From contig NZ_JAHQCX010000012.1 in NCBI RefSeq assembly GCF_019042245.1, positions 105,064-169,063 of the forward strand: a DNA stretch of 64,000 nt, in the 5' to 3' direction. Origin of the DNA: Diplocloster modestus (GTDB lineage: Bacteria; Bacillota; Clostridia; Lachnospirales; Lachnospiraceae). Every line of letters begins with the position of its first letter. Within the stretch, counting starts at the first letter, position 1. Positions 35,949 to 45,701 of this stretch are shown piece after piece. The position numbers and the translations under genes were made by a program. The notes beneath the pieces were generated by a model that was not told where the DNA came from, made no database searches, and worked only from the letters and a program-made list of their open reading frames with translations.

Positions 35949-36674
35949 TCAATAGGGAATCTTAACCGTGAAGCTGGAGCCTTTTCCTAATTCGGATTCC
36001 AGGGTGAGAATGCCTCCGTGAGCGCGTACGATTTCAGCGGCCAGAGGCAGTCCGATACCGGTACCTGATTTTTTTGTTGTCACAAAGGGTTCGAATATTA
36101 ATTCCTGCGAAGCCTCGTCGATACCGCAGCCATTATCAGTTATCTTAAATATAATGTAAGCCCCTTCTTTAAACAGACGGATTCGTATACTGCCGTTTTC
36201 GTGAACAGCGTCGCAGGCATTTATAATCAGATTGAAAATTGCTTCCCTTAATTTGGCCTCGTCACCTTGGAAACATGGAAGATTTTCTTCGCACTCGGCC
36301 TCCAGCTGTATATGATTATTTGCAATGAGAGAACGGGCTGATTCCAGAATGGCTTTCACGGAAGCGTAAGGATCTATGGTGTTTAGCCTTAATTTAGAAG
36401 CGTTACCGATCGCGGATAAATCCTGGAGTAGAATGATCAGATTTTTAATATCCTCGATAGTACTATACCAGTGGGGAAAGTCTTTTACTTCCGGATGGGA
36501 TGATTGAATAAACTGCATGGAACTGTTAATGAGTGTCAGAGAATTGCGAAGCTCATGAGATACTTTGGAGAGAGTTATTTTATGGCATTCCTGAAGTTTC
36601 TGAATGATTTCTCTGGCATCTGGGTTTTCTTCCATTAGAGACAGCATTTTCTCATTATCTTGTTTACTTAACAT
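35949..36674 (-). CDS. Soluble histidine kinase without a sensor domain
   Basis: A 241-residue protein with no membrane helix. The phospho-accepting motif is SHELRNSLTLINSS near residue 40, followed by a GHKL ATPase domain with N box NLIINACDAV, G1 box DNGCGID, F box FEPFVTTKKSGTG and G2 box GIGLPLA. Family members of this size in spore formers can act as phosphorelay or NtrB/KinB-type kinases. No response regulator gene is adjacent, so the partner is unknown. It is convergent with the tad operon and divergent from the HIT gene. Confidence 0.88.
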   Translation of the reverse strand: MLSKQDNEKMLSLMEENPDAREIIQKLQECHKITLSKVSHELRNSLTLINSSMQFIQSSHPEVKDFPHWYSTIEDIKNLIILLQDLSAIGNASKLRLNTIDPYASVKAILESARSLIANNHIQLEAECEENLPCFQGDEAKLREAIFNLIINACDAVHENGSIRIRLFKEGAYIIFKITDNGCGIDEASQELIFEPFVTTKKSGTGIGLPLAAEIVRAHGGILTLESELGKGSSFTVKIPY

Positions 36675-36787
36675 AATATCACCCCGTTTCTTTCAGTTTA
36701 TCATTGGGTCTTTGAAATATCAATTAGAATAATTCGACATGAATCGACAGGTTATACTAAAAATTTACATAGAAAGAAGGAACTGAA

Positions 36788-37198
36788 ATGAAAGACAGTA
36801 CCTGTATATTTTGCAAAATAGCAAATGGTGAGATTCCTGCAGCTACCATCTACGAAGATGAAGATTTTATGGTTATTCTCGACCTGGGTCCGGCGGCGCG
36901 GGGGCATGCGTTGATTCTTCCCAAAGAGCACTATGCCAACATCTATGAACTGGATGATAGCATAGCGGCCAAAGCATTTGTGCTGGCAAAGAAAATGGCC
37001 GCACATATGACAGAGGTACTCGGATGTGAAGGATTCAACATTGTACAAAATAACGGACCGCTGGCCGGACAGACGGTATTTCATTTCCATGTCCATCTGA
37101 TCCCCAGATATCCGGAAGATCAGGTTGGTTTGACATGGAAACCGGGAGAGGTATCGGCTGAAGAACTGGATGAACTGGTCAAACAGCTGCGCGGCTGA
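36788..37198 (+). CDS. HIT family nucleotide-binding hydrolase
   Basis: A 136-residue histidine-triad protein. The triad is HFHVHLIPR near residue 98, preceded by the N-terminal CIFCKIANGEIPA with a Cys pair that often binds zinc in bacterial Hit proteins. Members cleave dinucleoside polyphosphates or adenosine 5'-phosphoramidates. AGAAGGAA precedes the ATG. It converges with the murG-like gene with only 14 bases between. Confidence 0.92.
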   Translation: MKDSTCIFCKIANGEIPAATIYEDEDFMVILDLGPAARGHALILPKEHYANIYELDDSIAAKAFVLAKKMAAHMTEVLGCEGFNIVQNNGPLAGQTVFHFHVHLIPRYPEDQVGLTWKPGEVSAEELDELVKQLRG

Positions 37199-37212
37199 AG
37201 GAAGGCTCAGAT

Positions 37213-38301
37213 TTACTCAGCTGGGTTATGACCGGTCTCCTTGACCGCCTGCTCAATCAAATTCGTAATAAGCTCAATGGAATTCGTCTGACCGCTTTTG
37301 GACATGGCATCCATAAAGATATAACGGTCTTCATAGAGTTTGTTAATGGCGTCCATTAACTTCCGGTCGGTCAGGGATTCTTCCTCTAACACGAGGCTGA
37401 AGCCCTGACGTTCCAGCGAGCGGGCATTCAGAATTTGATCCCCGCGGCTGGCATTAGCAGAAAGCGGGATTAACAGATTAGGCTTGTGCAGGGCCAGCAG
37501 TTCGCAGATGGCATTCGCGCCGGCACGGGAGATTACGATATCGGCCAGAGCGAAAAGATCGCTTAATTCTTTTTTTATATATTCAAACTGAATATAACCG
37601 TTCGTACCGGTAAGGGTCTGATCAATTTTTCCCTTTCCGCACAGATGAATGACCTGATACTTCTGAAGCAGTTCAGGAAGTATCAGGCGGATGGCATCGT
37701 TTACGATGGTAGAGCCGAGGCTTCCGCCGATGATCAGGATTACCGGTTTGTTTGCGGTAAAATTACAGAATTTTAAAGCCTCCAGCTTATTACCGTTCAG
37801 TAATTCCTGCCGTATGGGGGAACCTGTAAGCACAGCTTTTTCTTCCGGCAGATAATGAAGGGTCTCAGGAAAATTGCAGCATACTTTGTAAGATGATGGA
37901 ATACACAATTTATTGGCAAGGCCGGGAGTCATATCCGATTCATGGATGATTACTGGGATTTTACTGCGGCCTGCGGCCATAACTACAGGCACAGAGACAA
38001 AACCGCCTTTGGAAAATACCACGTCCGGCTTCAGCTTTTTCATCAGTTTCTTTGCCTGAGAATATCCTTTCACGACCTTAAAGGGATCGGTAAAGTTCTT
38101 AGGATCAAAATATCTCCGCAGCTTTCCGGACGAAATCCCATAATAAGGTATTTGAAATTCTTCGATTAACTTACGCTCAATACCTTCGTAGGAACCGATA
38201 TAATGTATGTCATAGTTTAATTCCTTCAATTTCGGCAGCAGAGCAATATTTGGTGTGACATGCCCGGCTGTTCCGCCTCCGGTGAGGACTATCCGCTTCA
38301 T
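37213..38301 (-). CDS. murG: MurG-like UDP-GlcNAc:lipid I N-acetylglucosaminyltransferase
   Basis: A 362-residue GT28 glycosyltransferase. The N-terminal lipid-binding motif is [12 protein letters not shown]; the C-terminal UDP-GlcNAc site includes GGSLGST and [14 protein letters not shown]. It would make lipid II at the inner face of the membrane. It stands outside the usual division and cell-wall cluster, so a second MurG may exist elsewhere. The start at 38301 has GGAGG six bases upstream; a longer in-frame start at 38313 includes that site. The TSCPD gene lies just upstream in the same direction. Confidence 0.85.
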   Translation of the reverse strand: MKRIVLTGGGTAGHVTPNIALLPKLKELNYDIHYIGSYEGIERKLIEEFQIPYYGISSGKLRRYFDPKNFTDPFKVVKGYSQAKKLMKKLKPDVVFSKGGFVSVPVVMAAGRSKIPVIIHESDMTPGLANKLCIPSSYKVCCNFPETLHYLPEEKAVLTGSPIRQELLNGNKLEALKFCNFTANKPVILIIGGSLGSTIVNDAIRLILPELLQKYQVIHLCGKGKIDQTLTGTNGYIQFEYIKKELSDLFALADIVISRAGANAICELLALHKPNLLIPLSANASRGDQILNARSLERQGFSLVLEEESLTDRKLMDAINKLYEDRYIFMDAMSKSGQTNSIELITNLIEQAVKETGHNPAE

Positions 38302-38331
38302 AAGAACCTCCATGAATCTTTTTGTTTACTT

Positions 38332-38580
38332 TTACAATGATTGATTTGCAGCTGATTTCAAAGCCTGGGCCAACTGGTCCGGACAGGATGTATTTTTAAA
38401 ACCACATTTGATGCCTTCCATTTTATCAATCGCGTCCTGTACTTTCATTCCGGTTACCAGCCGTGCCACTCCCTGCGTATTTCCAGAACATCCACCGATA
38501 AATTCTACAAATTTTATAATATCGTTGTCTAACTCCAGATGGATTTCCTGAGAACAGACTCCTCTTGTTTTATATGTCAT
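38332..38580 (-). CDS. TSCPD-domain protein, TIGR03905 type
   Basis: An 82-residue protein with the hallmark TSCPDQLAQAL near its C-terminus and conserved Cys residues at GVCSQEI, GGCSGNTQG and KCGFK. The TSCPD domain occurs at the end of ribonucleotide reductases and as small free proteins like this one; its job is not known. AGGAGGAAT precedes the ATG. It may be co-transcribed with the murG-like gene, 30 bases downstream. Confidence 0.85.
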   Translation of the reverse strand: MTYKTRGVCSQEIHLELDNDIIKFVEFIGGCSGNTQGVARLVTGMKVQDAIDKMEGIKCGFKNTSCPDQLAQALKSAANQSL

Positions 38581-38795
38581 ATTTATTCCTCCTTTATGAT
38601 CAGTAAAAGTATAGCAAATAATTGAAAATTAATCCAGCCCGAAAACAGAACACTGAACTTATTACACACGTTTTTCTGTTACTGCGGGTGTACGAATCAG
38701 GGTATTTATGTCGAATGCCCTCCCTCGCTGTCGGTTCAGGCTGCGGGGCCTGTTTTCCTGTCTAAGAATGTAAAACGATTTTCCTTCCAGGCATC

Positions 38796-38824
38796 TTTTC
38801 AAATCAATCAGCATTCGGTATAAT
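38796..38824 (+). promoter_or_regulatory. Sigma-A promoter for the membrane protein gene at 38.9 kb
   Basis: TTTTCA at 38796-38801, 17-base spacer, TATAAT at 38819-38824. The -10 is perfect, the -35 weak. Confidence 0.55.
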
Positions 38825-38873
38825 GAATTGTAAAAATCTGGAAATTATTTTTCGAAAGGGGATTGAATAATTT

Positions 38874-39614
38874 ATGTGGAAGGAAATTATTAGCAGAGGC
38901 TTTATTACCTACTGTATATGGGGGGTATGTGGCTTAGGTATTCTTGGAAAATTGTTAGCACATTTGGGTTATGCCCACTATGCAAGGGTGACCGGAAAAA
39001 TACCGGAGACACGCAACAAACTGATGAAAAAAATGAAAATGAAATTTGAAAGCTGCTATAAACTGAATCTGGGTGTCAATAATATTGGGCTGTTTGTGGA
39101 CAAACAGTTATCCAAAGTCCGTTTCTTAGGTATCCGCCTTCACAGATGGGAACGGCTTCCGGGTAATGCTATGCGTCTTTGTCTGCTCCTTGGATGCACG
39201 GGTGCATTCCTATGCTATTATTATGGCTATCCCACCCAAAATATAACCACATATTTAATAATGGGCGGCGGCGGAATACTGGCCGTCGGGGCGGTAAGCG
39301 GCTTGCTGGATGTGGAGTATAAGAAAAATATGGTACATATGAACGTTTGTGAATACTTAGAGAACTACATGGCGAACCGCCTGGCGCATCAATATATAGA
39401 GAAAAAAGCGGTGACCGGCATGGAAGAAGAAACGGCAGATGACAATATGCTGATCATGGACCCAAATGTGGAGACAGAAATCGCCAGTATGAAGCGAAGC
39501 CTGGAACAGATCGCAGCCGGAAGCAGCAAGAGACAGGAGGAAATGCAAAAAGGGATGCAGGCTGCGCAGGAGGAAGAAGTAATCCAGGAGATACTGACGG
39601 AATATTTAGCTTGA
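38874..39614 (+). CDS. Hypothetical membrane protein
   Basis: A 246-residue protein. One hydrophobic helix lies near residues 12-30 and two more near 100-145; the C-terminal 90 residues are acidic, helical and Met/Gln rich, probably cytoplasmic. No family recognised beyond general similarity to unnamed Lachnospiraceae membrane proteins. A promoter lies 50 bases upstream and GAAAGGGG precedes the ATG. Its stop overlaps the -35 element of the pgi promoter. Confidence 0.65.
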   Translation: MWKEIISRGFITYCIWGVCGLGILGKLLAHLGYAHYARVTGKIPETRNKLMKKMKMKFESCYKLNLGVNNIGLFVDKQLSKVRFLGIRLHRWERLPGNAMRLCLLLGCTGAFLCYYYGYPTQNITTYLIMGGGGILAVGAVSGLLDVEYKKNMVHMNVCEYLENYMANRLAHQYIEKKAVTGMEEETADDNMLIMDPNVETEIASMKRSLEQIAAGSSKRQEEMQKGMQAAQEEEVIQEILTEYLA

Positions 39615-39639
39615 TAAAGAGAGTCGGATTTGCTACAAT
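39611..39639 (+). promoter_or_regulatory. Sigma-A promoter of pgi
   Basis: TTGATA at 39611-39616, 17-base spacer, TACAAT at 39634-39639. It starts on the stop codon of the preceding gene, so pgi can be transcribed alone. Confidence 0.65.
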
Positions 39640-39684
39640 TTTCATATGAAAAGTTTTACTATAAAGAAAAAGAGGTGTATTAGA

Positions 39685-41034
39685 ATGGCAAACAAAGTAT
39701 CATTCGACTACTCGAGAGCAAGCTCTTTTATCCGCGATGACGAAGTGACTATGATGAGCAAGCTGGTTCTGGATGCCAGAGAACAGTTAGTTTCCAAAAG
39801 CGGCGCGGGGAATGATTTCCTTGGCTGGATCGATCTTCCGGTAGATTATGACAAGGAGGAATTTGACCGTATCCAGAAAGCCGCACAGAAAATCAAAGGA
39901 GATTCCGATGTACTTCTGGTAATCGGAATCGGTGGATCCTATCTGGGAGCCAGAGCGGCGATTGAGTTCTTAAGACATAGTTTTTATAATATGGTTTCCA
40001 AAGAGACAAGAAAAACACCGGAAATCTATTTTGTAGGCAACAGCATCAGCAGTACGTATATTAATGACCTCATGGATGTACTGGAAGGAAAAGATTTTTC
40101 TATTAATATGATATCTAAATCCGGGACAACCACTGAGCCTGCGATTGCGTTCCGGGTGTTCAAGAAGATGCTGGAAGACAAGTATGGGAAAGAAGAAGCC
40201 TCCCGCAGAATCTACTGTACCACGGATAAAGCCAGAGGCGCTTTGAAAAATCTGGCTACGGAGGAAGGATATGAATCCTTCGTCGTGCCGGATGATGTGG
40301 GCGGACGTTATTCCGTATTAACAGCCGTAGGTCTGCTTCCCATCGCAGTCAGCGGTGCGGATATCAAGAAGCTGATGGAGGGTGCTGCTTCCGGAAGAGA
40401 ACGTGCACTGAATTGTGATTTCCCAGAGAACGACGCGTTGAAATATGCGGCTGTCCGCAATATCCTGCTTCGAAAAGGGAAAGCGGTGGAAATCGTAGCT
40501 AATTATGAGCCAAGCCTTCACTTTGTTTCGGAATGGTGGAAACAGTTATACGGAGAGAGCGAAGGGAAAGACCAGAAGGGGATATTCCCGGCATCTGTGG
40601 ATTTGACAACAGACCTGCACTCTATGGGACAGTTTATTCAGGATGGAGCACGGATTATGTATGAGACCGTTCTGAATGTGGAAGGTTCCAGGCATGAACT
40701 GGTAATGGGTGAGGAGCCGGTAGATCTGGACGGACTGAATTATCTGGCCGGGAAAACGGTGGACTTTATCAATAAAAGCGCGATGAATGGTACGATATTG
40801 GCACACACTGACGGAAATGTACCGAACCTGCTGGTAAGTATTCCGGAGCAAAACGAGTTTTATCTCGGGGAGCTGTTCTACTTCTTTGAATTTGCCTGTG
40901 GTATCAGCGGTTACGTATTGGGTGTGAATCCCTTTGACCAACCGGGTGTAGAGAGCTATAAGAGAAATATGTTCGCACTTCTTGGAAAACCGGGATATGA
41001 AAAAGAAAGAGAAGAGTTGCTGAAGAGACTGTAA
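39685..41034 (+). CDS. pgi: Glucose-6-phosphate isomerase
   Basis: A 449-residue glycolytic enzyme interconverting glucose 6-phosphate and fructose 6-phosphate. The SIS-fold sugar-phosphate sites are visible in [12 protein letters not shown] and [23 protein letters not shown] and the late [11 protein letters not shown] are family signatures, and Glu in the HSMGQFIQ region follows normal order. Length fits the short Gram-positive form. GAGGTG lies seven bases before the ATG; a longer in-frame ATG at 39646 overlaps the promoter. A short tandem repeat and a terminator follow. Confidence 0.97.
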   Translation: MANKVSFDYSRASSFIRDDEVTMMSKLVLDAREQLVSKSGAGNDFLGWIDLPVDYDKEEFDRIQKAAQKIKGDSDVLLVIGIGGSYLGARAAIEFLRHSFYNMVSKETRKTPEIYFVGNSISSTYINDLMDVLEGKDFSINMISKSGTTTEPAIAFRVFKKMLEDKYGKEEASRRIYCTTDKARGALKNLATEEGYESFVVPDDVGGRYSVLTAVGLLPIAVSGADIKKLMEGAASGRERALNCDFPENDALKYAAVRNILLRKGKAVEIVANYEPSLHFVSEWWKQLYGESEGKDQKGIFPASVDLTTDLHSMGQFIQDGARIMYETVLNVEGSRHELVMGEEPVDLDGLNYLAGKTVDFINKSAMNGTILAHTDGNVPNLLVSIPEQNEFYLGELFYFFEFACGISGYVLGVNPFDQPGVESYKRNMFALLGKPGYEKEREELLKRL

Positions 41035-41050
41035 ATAAGCAAAAGCATAT

Positions 41051-41110
41051 CATGCAGAAGCATAAATAAGCACGCAGAAGCATAAATAAACATGCAGAAG
41101 CATACGGGTA
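41051..41110 (+). repeat. Short tandem repeat after pgi
   Basis: Nearly three copies of a 20-bp unit based on CATGCAGAAGCATAAATAAG, at 41051-41070, 41071-41090 and a partial copy at 41091-41105, between the pgi stop and the terminator. Confidence 0.8.
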
Positions 41111-41140
41111 TCTTCAATAAGAATAATATAGTAAAGCATA

Positions 41141-41193
41141 AAAAACGGTTGCAGAAAGATGTATCATTCATTCCTCTTTCTACAACCGTTTCT
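41141..41193. terminator. Bidirectional terminator between pgi and the convergent small gene
   Basis: AAACGGTTG and a following AGAAAGA pair with TCTTTCT and CAACCGTTT (41143-41157 with 41176-41191), with A and T flanks suited to both strands. Confidence 0.7.
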
Positions 41194-41199
41194 TCAGTA

Positions 41200-41463
41200 C
41201 TACTCTTCGATAATCTGGATCTCTAGGTAATCAAAATCCAGCTGTTCAATAAAATTGTCCTGCCGGAACCGGGTCTTATCATGCGTTTTGAACTCTTCTA
41301 CATTAGCATCCAACCAGATCGGTTTAGGAAGATCAAATTCATAACAGACCTCATCTAAAGCGTGAAATATTTTATGCGTTCTGGTATCATCCGATTCCAT
41401 ACAGATGACGGTATCCTTCAAAAGATGGTTGTTGCGAAAAATTTTTCCCCATAATCGAAACAT
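41200..41463 (-). CDS. Conserved-looking hypothetical protein (87 residues)
   Basis: A small acidic protein with no membrane helix, beginning MFRLWGKIFRNN and ending in a cluster of acidic residues (EIQIIEE). It contains WLDANVEEFKTHDKTRF; I do not recognise a family. AGGAG on the minus strand precedes the ATG. It lies in line with the small XRE regulator gene, 42 bases upstream of it, and may share its transcript. Confidence 0.6.
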   Translation of the reverse strand: MFRLWGKIFRNNHLLKDTVICMESDDTRTHKIFHALDEVCYEFDLPKPIWLDANVEEFKTHDKTRFRQDNFIEQLDFDYLEIQIIEE

Positions 41464-41505
41464 AAAAAACTCCTAATAATGATCCGTCAACAGGTTACCG
41501 GATTA

Positions 41506-41712
41506 TTATAGCTCATCTTCGCGGTATTGTGCAATATCTTTGATATCACAAGTTAAAATATTGCAGAGGCGATTAAGAGTATAAGTAGATACACATTGGT
41601 TCCGCTTCAGTCTTTGAATCTGGCTGGGACTGAAATTATGATACTTGATTAATTTGTATGTAGTTATTTCTTTTTGACGCATAGTTTCCCATAATTTGTC
41701 AAAACATATCAT
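41506..41712 (-). CDS. Small Cro/CI-type regulator
   Basis: A 68-residue helix-turn-helix protein: FSPSQIQRLKRNQCVSTYTL is the DNA-contacting region, and the whole protein is one domain, as in YozG/Xre-like regulators. The start at 41712 has GGGAGG eight bases upstream. A 9-bp inverted repeat with nine bases between arms lies 60 bases upstream at 41774-41800 and may be its operator. Confidence 0.8.
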   Translation of the reverse strand: MICFDKLWETMRQKEITTYKLIKYHNFSPSQIQRLKRNQCVSTYTLNRLCNILTCDIKDIAQYREDEL

Positions 41713-42360
41713 TTTATCAACCTCCCACATATACATTAAAGGGTATGTTTTCTATGCTGTATATATACTATAATATGTGTATACATTTAAAATACACATA
41801 GGGGGAAGTATACCATGTAAGACAAGTTATCAGAGAGAAGAATAGTGTGATAGAAGATGAGAGAAGTGTGATGGACAGGATCTTCCCAAGAGCGAAATCA
41901 TAATGAACTGCTGTTCGCAAATAAATTAGAATGCAATCGCGTAATTTCCGGATATGTATCCCAGTGAGTAAAATTCGGGATTACAGATAATGCTGCCCTA
42001 ACGGAAGTGCAGCTAGAAATAATCTCAGATTATCATCCAGTAATATAAAGTGAATGATATAGATGAAATAATACTTAGCGAAAGCTTTTCTATCGGTCAT
42101 TCATATGTTGTTGTGTTTTTTCGCTACAGACCATTATATACTTTTACAGTAAGGTTTGCCAATAGTTAATGGGAATTTTCGGATAAACAAGTACGAAGTG
42201 TTTACATATAATAGGAAGTATGCTTAAAAAAAGAAAGATTAAATATTTCTAAACTTCCTTAAAATACTGAAAAAACGCTCGCTATTTCGACAAAGTATGA
42301 TATAATAATACTGTTGCGCTGTGATACGGCAGCGGGGAAGATAAAGGGGAATAGGTAAGT
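41713..42360. other. Intergenic stretch upstream of the alarmone synthetase
   Basis: This 650-base AT-rich stretch has no normal gene. It holds the inverted repeat TATGTGTAT/ATACACATA (41774-41800), then a GGGGG site followed by ATG TAA at 41815-41820, a start directly followed by a stop. A stretch at 41929-42048 would encode a protein-like segment including VKFGITDNAALTEVQLEI with one internal stop, perhaps a gene remnant. An extended -10 promoter element TGATATAAT (42298-42306) lies 55 bases before the synthetase start. Confidence 0.45.
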
Positions 42361-43008
42361 ATGAGTAATTTTTCAGACAGGCTGTATGATGATGTTGACA
42401 GCTGGGAAACTACGATGTTTTTATATAATTCGGCTTTAAAAGAGGTCGGCACCAAGCTCGAGATATTGAACGATGAATTTCAGCATATTCATCGTTACAA
42501 TCCTATCGAACATATCAAATCCAGAATCAAGCTGCCGGAAAGCATTGTGAAGAAACTGAAGAAAAACGGTTACGAGAGCAGTATCGAAAACATGGTAAAG
42601 TATGTAAATGATATCGCTGGGGTTCGGGTAACCTGTTCCTTTACATCTGATATTTACCGACTGGCAGAAATGATCGGAAACCAAAGCGATCTGAAGGTAT
42701 TGTCTATAAAAGATTACATTAAGGCGCCGAAAGAGAGCGGTTATAAGAGTTATCATATGCTGGTTACCGTACCGATATTCTTATCGGACAGTGTGGTGGA
42801 TACGAAGGTGGAAATTCAGATCCGAACCATAGCCATGGACTTCTGGGCCAGCCTGGAGCATAAGATCTATTACAAGTTCGAGGGAAATGCGCCGGATTAT
42901 ATCAGCCGGGAGCTGCGGGAATGTGCGGAGATGATCTCGAAGCTGGACGCGAGGATGTTATCTCTAAATGAGGCGATCAAGCGTGTGGATGCCAAACAGG
43001 GAAGATAA
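42361..43008 (+). CDS. Small alarmone synthetase (RelQ/RelP-like (p)ppGpp synthetase)
   Basis: A 215-residue single-domain (p)ppGpp synthetase. Typical motifs are HIKSRIK, DIAGVRVTC, DYIKAPKESGYKSYH and VEIQIRTIAMDFWASLEH. It transfers pyrophosphate from ATP to GDP or GTP to raise alarmone levels; it lacks the hydrolase and regulatory domains of long Rel proteins. A long AT-rich leader precedes it, and a clean terminator follows at 43065. Whether it is closer to RelQ or RelP cannot be said by eye. Confidence 0.92.
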   Translation: MSNFSDRLYDDVDSWETTMFLYNSALKEVGTKLEILNDEFQHIHRYNPIEHIKSRIKLPESIVKKLKKNGYESSIENMVKYVNDIAGVRVTCSFTSDIYRLAEMIGNQSDLKVLSIKDYIKAPKESGYKSYHMLVTVPIFLSDSVVDTKVEIQIRTIAMDFWASLEHKIYYKFEGNAPDYISRELRECAEMISKLDARMLSLNEAIKRVDAKQGR

Positions 43009-43064
43009 AAATACACAACTATAAAAATAAGAATGAAGATACTAAGTTTGTATCATAATATTAA

Positions 43065-43097
43065 AAAGGCCATGGGAGCGGTTTTCCCATGGCCTTT
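43065..43097 (+). terminator. Terminator after the alarmone synthetase gene
   Basis: AAAGGCCATGGGA (43065-43077) pairs with TCCCATGGCCTTT (43085-43097), a 13-bp perfect stem with an A run before and T residues in the exit. Confidence 0.8.
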
Positions 43098-43333
43098 CAT
43101 AGAATGAGGAGTGCCCCGGTATCAGAGATACCGAGGCTATTATGAAAAAATTTATCTATGTGTGTAATGAAACACATTGCAACCTGTTGAATGAACTCTT
43201 ATTCAACTGTAGTTAGTATAGCAATAAATTATGAATAAATTATGAATACAATATGAAATTATCGTGAAATATATACAAAACAAATAGAAAGTGGGATTGG
43301 ATATAATACAAAATACCCAATTTCATTTAGACG

Positions 43334-43362
43334 TTGTAGGAGTTTTGCTTCTATACTATAAT
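43334..43362 (+). promoter_or_regulatory. Sigma-A promoter of the pyrophosphatase gene
   Basis: TTGTAG at 43334-43339, 17-base spacer, TATAAT at 43357-43362, 38 bases before the ATG. Confidence 0.6.
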
Positions 43363-43399
43363 AAAAGCCAGGGGTTATTTATTTGGAGGAGAATATAGA

Positions 43400-45049
43400 A
43401 TGGATGATAACAGAAAAATCTATGTAATAGGCCATAAGAATCCGGACACGGATTCGATCTGCTCGGCAATCGCTTATGCGGATTTTAAGAGAAAAACAGC
43501 GCAGGGAAATTTTATAGCCAAGCGGGCCGGACAGATCAATGAAGAGACCCAGTATGTCTTGAACCGTTTCCAGGCATCGGCGCCCGGTTACCTGTCCTCG
43601 GTTTATACCCAGGTCCGAGATGTGGAGATACGGAAAACACAGGGAGTGGAAGAGAGCATTTCACTGAAAAAAGCCTGGGGCCTGATGAAGGAATCCGGGA
43701 TCGTCACCCTGCCGGTCACGTCCAAGGTAAACCAGCTGGAGGGCCTGATTACGATCGGGGATATCGCAACATCCTATATGGAAGTGTACGACAGCCGGAT
43801 TCTCTCCACGGCCAGAACCCAATATAAAAATATTCTGGAAACTCTGGATGGAACAATGGTAGAAGGGAATCCTCATGCATATTTTATAAAAGGTAAAGTG
43901 GTAATCGCTGCCACCAGCCCGGATTTGATGGAGGATTATGTGGAAGACGATGATCTGGTGATTCTGGGCAACCGTTATGAGTCTCAGCTCTGTGCGATTG
44001 AGATGAATGCGGCCTGTCTGATCGTGTGCGAGGGAGCGAAAGTGTCCCAGACGATACGGAAGCTGGCCAGAGAGCGCAGCTGTCAGGTGATCAGCACACC
44101 TCATGATACGTACACGGTGGCCAGACTGATCAATCAGAGTATGCCCATCAAGCATTTTATGACCAGAGAGAACTTGATTACTTTCACCACGGATGACCTG
44201 ATCGATAATATTAAGGATATAATGGCGAGAAAGCGCCATCGGGAGTTCCCGGTTGTGGATAAGCGCGGTATCTACATCGGGATGATTTCCAGAAGAAATC
44301 TGTTAAATATGAACCGGAAGCAGCTGATCCTGGTGGATCACAATGAGAAAAGCCAGGCGGTTGACGGAATCGAATCCGCGGAAATACTGGAGATTATCGA
44401 TCATCACCGGCTGGGGACGATCGAGACGATCACACCGGTATTTTTCCGGAATCAGCCTTTGGGCTGTACGGCGACAATTATCAGCCAGATGTACCGGGAG
44501 AGAAATATAGAAATTCCGGTTCGGATCGCAGGACTTCTGTGCGCGGCTATCATATCTGACACCCTGATGTTCCGTTCACCTACATGCACGGTAGAGGACC
44601 GGGCGGCAGCAGAACATCTGGCTGGGATTGCCGGGATTGACGATCTGCCCACATTCGCCCATGACATGTTCCGTGCGGGAAGCAATCTGAACAGTAAATC
44701 ACCCGAAGAGATCTTTTATCAGGACTTTAAAAAATTCAACGTCAGCGATGTCAGCTTCGGTGTGGGCCAGATCAATTCCATGGAGCAGTCCGAGCTGGAA
44801 GAGATCAAAGGGAAATTGATTCCCTATATGGAGAAGGCATTCCGGGAGCATGACGTTACCATGATGTTTTTTATGCTGACCAATATTATTGATGAAAGGA
44901 CGGAACTGATCTGCTATGGAGGCAGTTCCAGAGAGTTGGCGGCAGAGGCTTTCAGCCTTTCCGGAGATACGGATTCCATGATGCTGGAGGGGGTAGTGTC
45001 CAGGAAAAAACAGCTGATCCCTGCGTTTGTCACGGTGCTCCAACAGTAG
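43400..45049 (+). CDS. ppaC: Manganese-dependent inorganic pyrophosphatase with CBS and DRTGG domains
   Basis: A 549-residue family II pyrophosphatase. The N-terminal DHH half has IGHKNPDTDSICSAIAYA with His12, Asp16 and Asp18, then an inserted regulatory part (about residues 70-300) with two CBS halves around a DRTGG domain, then the rest of the DHH domain with IIDHHRLG and the DHHA2 C-terminal domain. CBS-bearing forms are regulated by adenine nucleotides and diadenosine polyphosphates. It drives biosynthesis by hydrolysing pyrophosphate. GGAGGAG precedes the ATG. Confidence 0.94.
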   Translation: MDDNRKIYVIGHKNPDTDSICSAIAYADFKRKTAQGNFIAKRAGQINEETQYVLNRFQASAPGYLSSVYTQVRDVEIRKTQGVEESISLKKAWGLMKESGIVTLPVTSKVNQLEGLITIGDIATSYMEVYDSRILSTARTQYKNILETLDGTMVEGNPHAYFIKGKVVIAATSPDLMEDYVEDDDLVILGNRYESQLCAIEMNAACLIVCEGAKVSQTIRKLARERSCQVISTPHDTYTVARLINQSMPIKHFMTRENLITFTTDDLIDNIKDIMARKRHREFPVVDKRGIYIGMISRRNLLNMNRKQLILVDHNEKSQAVDGIESAEILEIIDHHRLGTIETITPVFFRNQPLGCTATIISQMYRERNIEIPVRIAGLLCAAIISDTLMFRSPTCTVEDRAAAEHLAGIAGIDDLPTFAHDMFRAGSNLNSKSPEEIFYQDFKKFNVSDVSFGVGQINSMEQSELEEIKGKLIPYMEKAFREHDVTMMFFMLTNIIDERTELICYGGSSRELAAEAFSLSGDTDSMMLEGVVSRKKQLIPAFVTVLQQ

Positions 45050-45132
45050 TAAGTGCATAAATAGAGGAATGTTGACAGAAGGAAACGATAGGCCGCAAAA
45101 AGCCGTAAAAACGGTATGAATTGGAGGAAACT

Positions 45133-45696
45133 ATGGCAAAACAGCAATGGAGACCCGGAAATATGCTCTATCCGCTGCCAGTCGTGCTGGTTACGGTATC
45201 CGATGGAGCGGGTATAGATAATGTATTCACTGTGGCATGGACGGGAACAGTCTGCACGAACCCGGCGATGGTATCAGTCTCCGTGCGTCCCGAGCGCTAT
45301 TCTTATGAACTCCTGAAAAAAACAGGGGAATTCGTGATAAATCTGACGACCGAGAAGCTGGCCTTAGCGACGGACTTCTGCGGCGTGCGTTCCGGGCGGG
45401 ATATGGATAAGTTCCAAAAAATGAAACTGACGAAAACGCCTGCCAGTGTGGTAAACGTACCCATGATTCAGGAAAGTCCGGTAAATATTGAGTGCCGCGT
45501 GACGCAGGTCCTGCCCCTGGGCAGCCATGATTTGTTTCTCGCCAGGGTAGTGGCCGTCCACGCGGATGAAAACTATATGGATGAAAAAGGCAGGTTCGAT
45601 CTCGAGAAGGCGAAACCTATTGTATATTCCCACGGCGACTATTTTGGAACAGGCAGGAAACTGGGAAAATTCGGTTACAGCGTCAGGAAAGGATAG
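45133..45696 (+). CDS. Flavin reductase family protein
   Basis: A 187-residue FMN-binding split-barrel protein with PVVLVTVSDGAGIDNVFTVA, the NPAMVSVSVRPERYS loop and HADENYMDEKGRFDL. This form is common in anaerobes as a flavoredoxin-like protein. The start at 45133 has GGAGGAAAC directly upstream. The OLD-type gene starts five bases after the stop, so the two are probably co-transcribed, though a functional link is not evident. It differs clearly from the flavin reductase at 3.0 kb. Confidence 0.87.
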   Translation: MAKQQWRPGNMLYPLPVVLVTVSDGAGIDNVFTVAWTGTVCTNPAMVSVSVRPERYSYELLKKTGEFVINLTTEKLALATDFCGVRSGRDMDKFQKMKLTKTPASVVNVPMIQESPVNIECRVTQVLPLGSHDLFLARVVAVHADENYMDEKGRFDLEKAKPIVYSHGDYFGTGRKLGKFGYSVRKG

Positions 45697-45701
45697 CATT
45701 T

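Larger units (their letters stand above)
43009..43399. other. Intergenic stretch before the pyrophosphatase gene
   Basis: Contains the synthetase terminator, a small hairpin CGGTATC/GATACCG near 43115-43131, repeated AT-rich words (AATTATGAAT) near 43220-43260, and the pyrophosphatase promoter. No coding sequence is visible. Confidence 0.6.

Noticed and set aside
41051..41110. CRISPR-like repeats
   Set aside because: The 20-bp units are direct tandem copies without spacers, and no cas gene is present.
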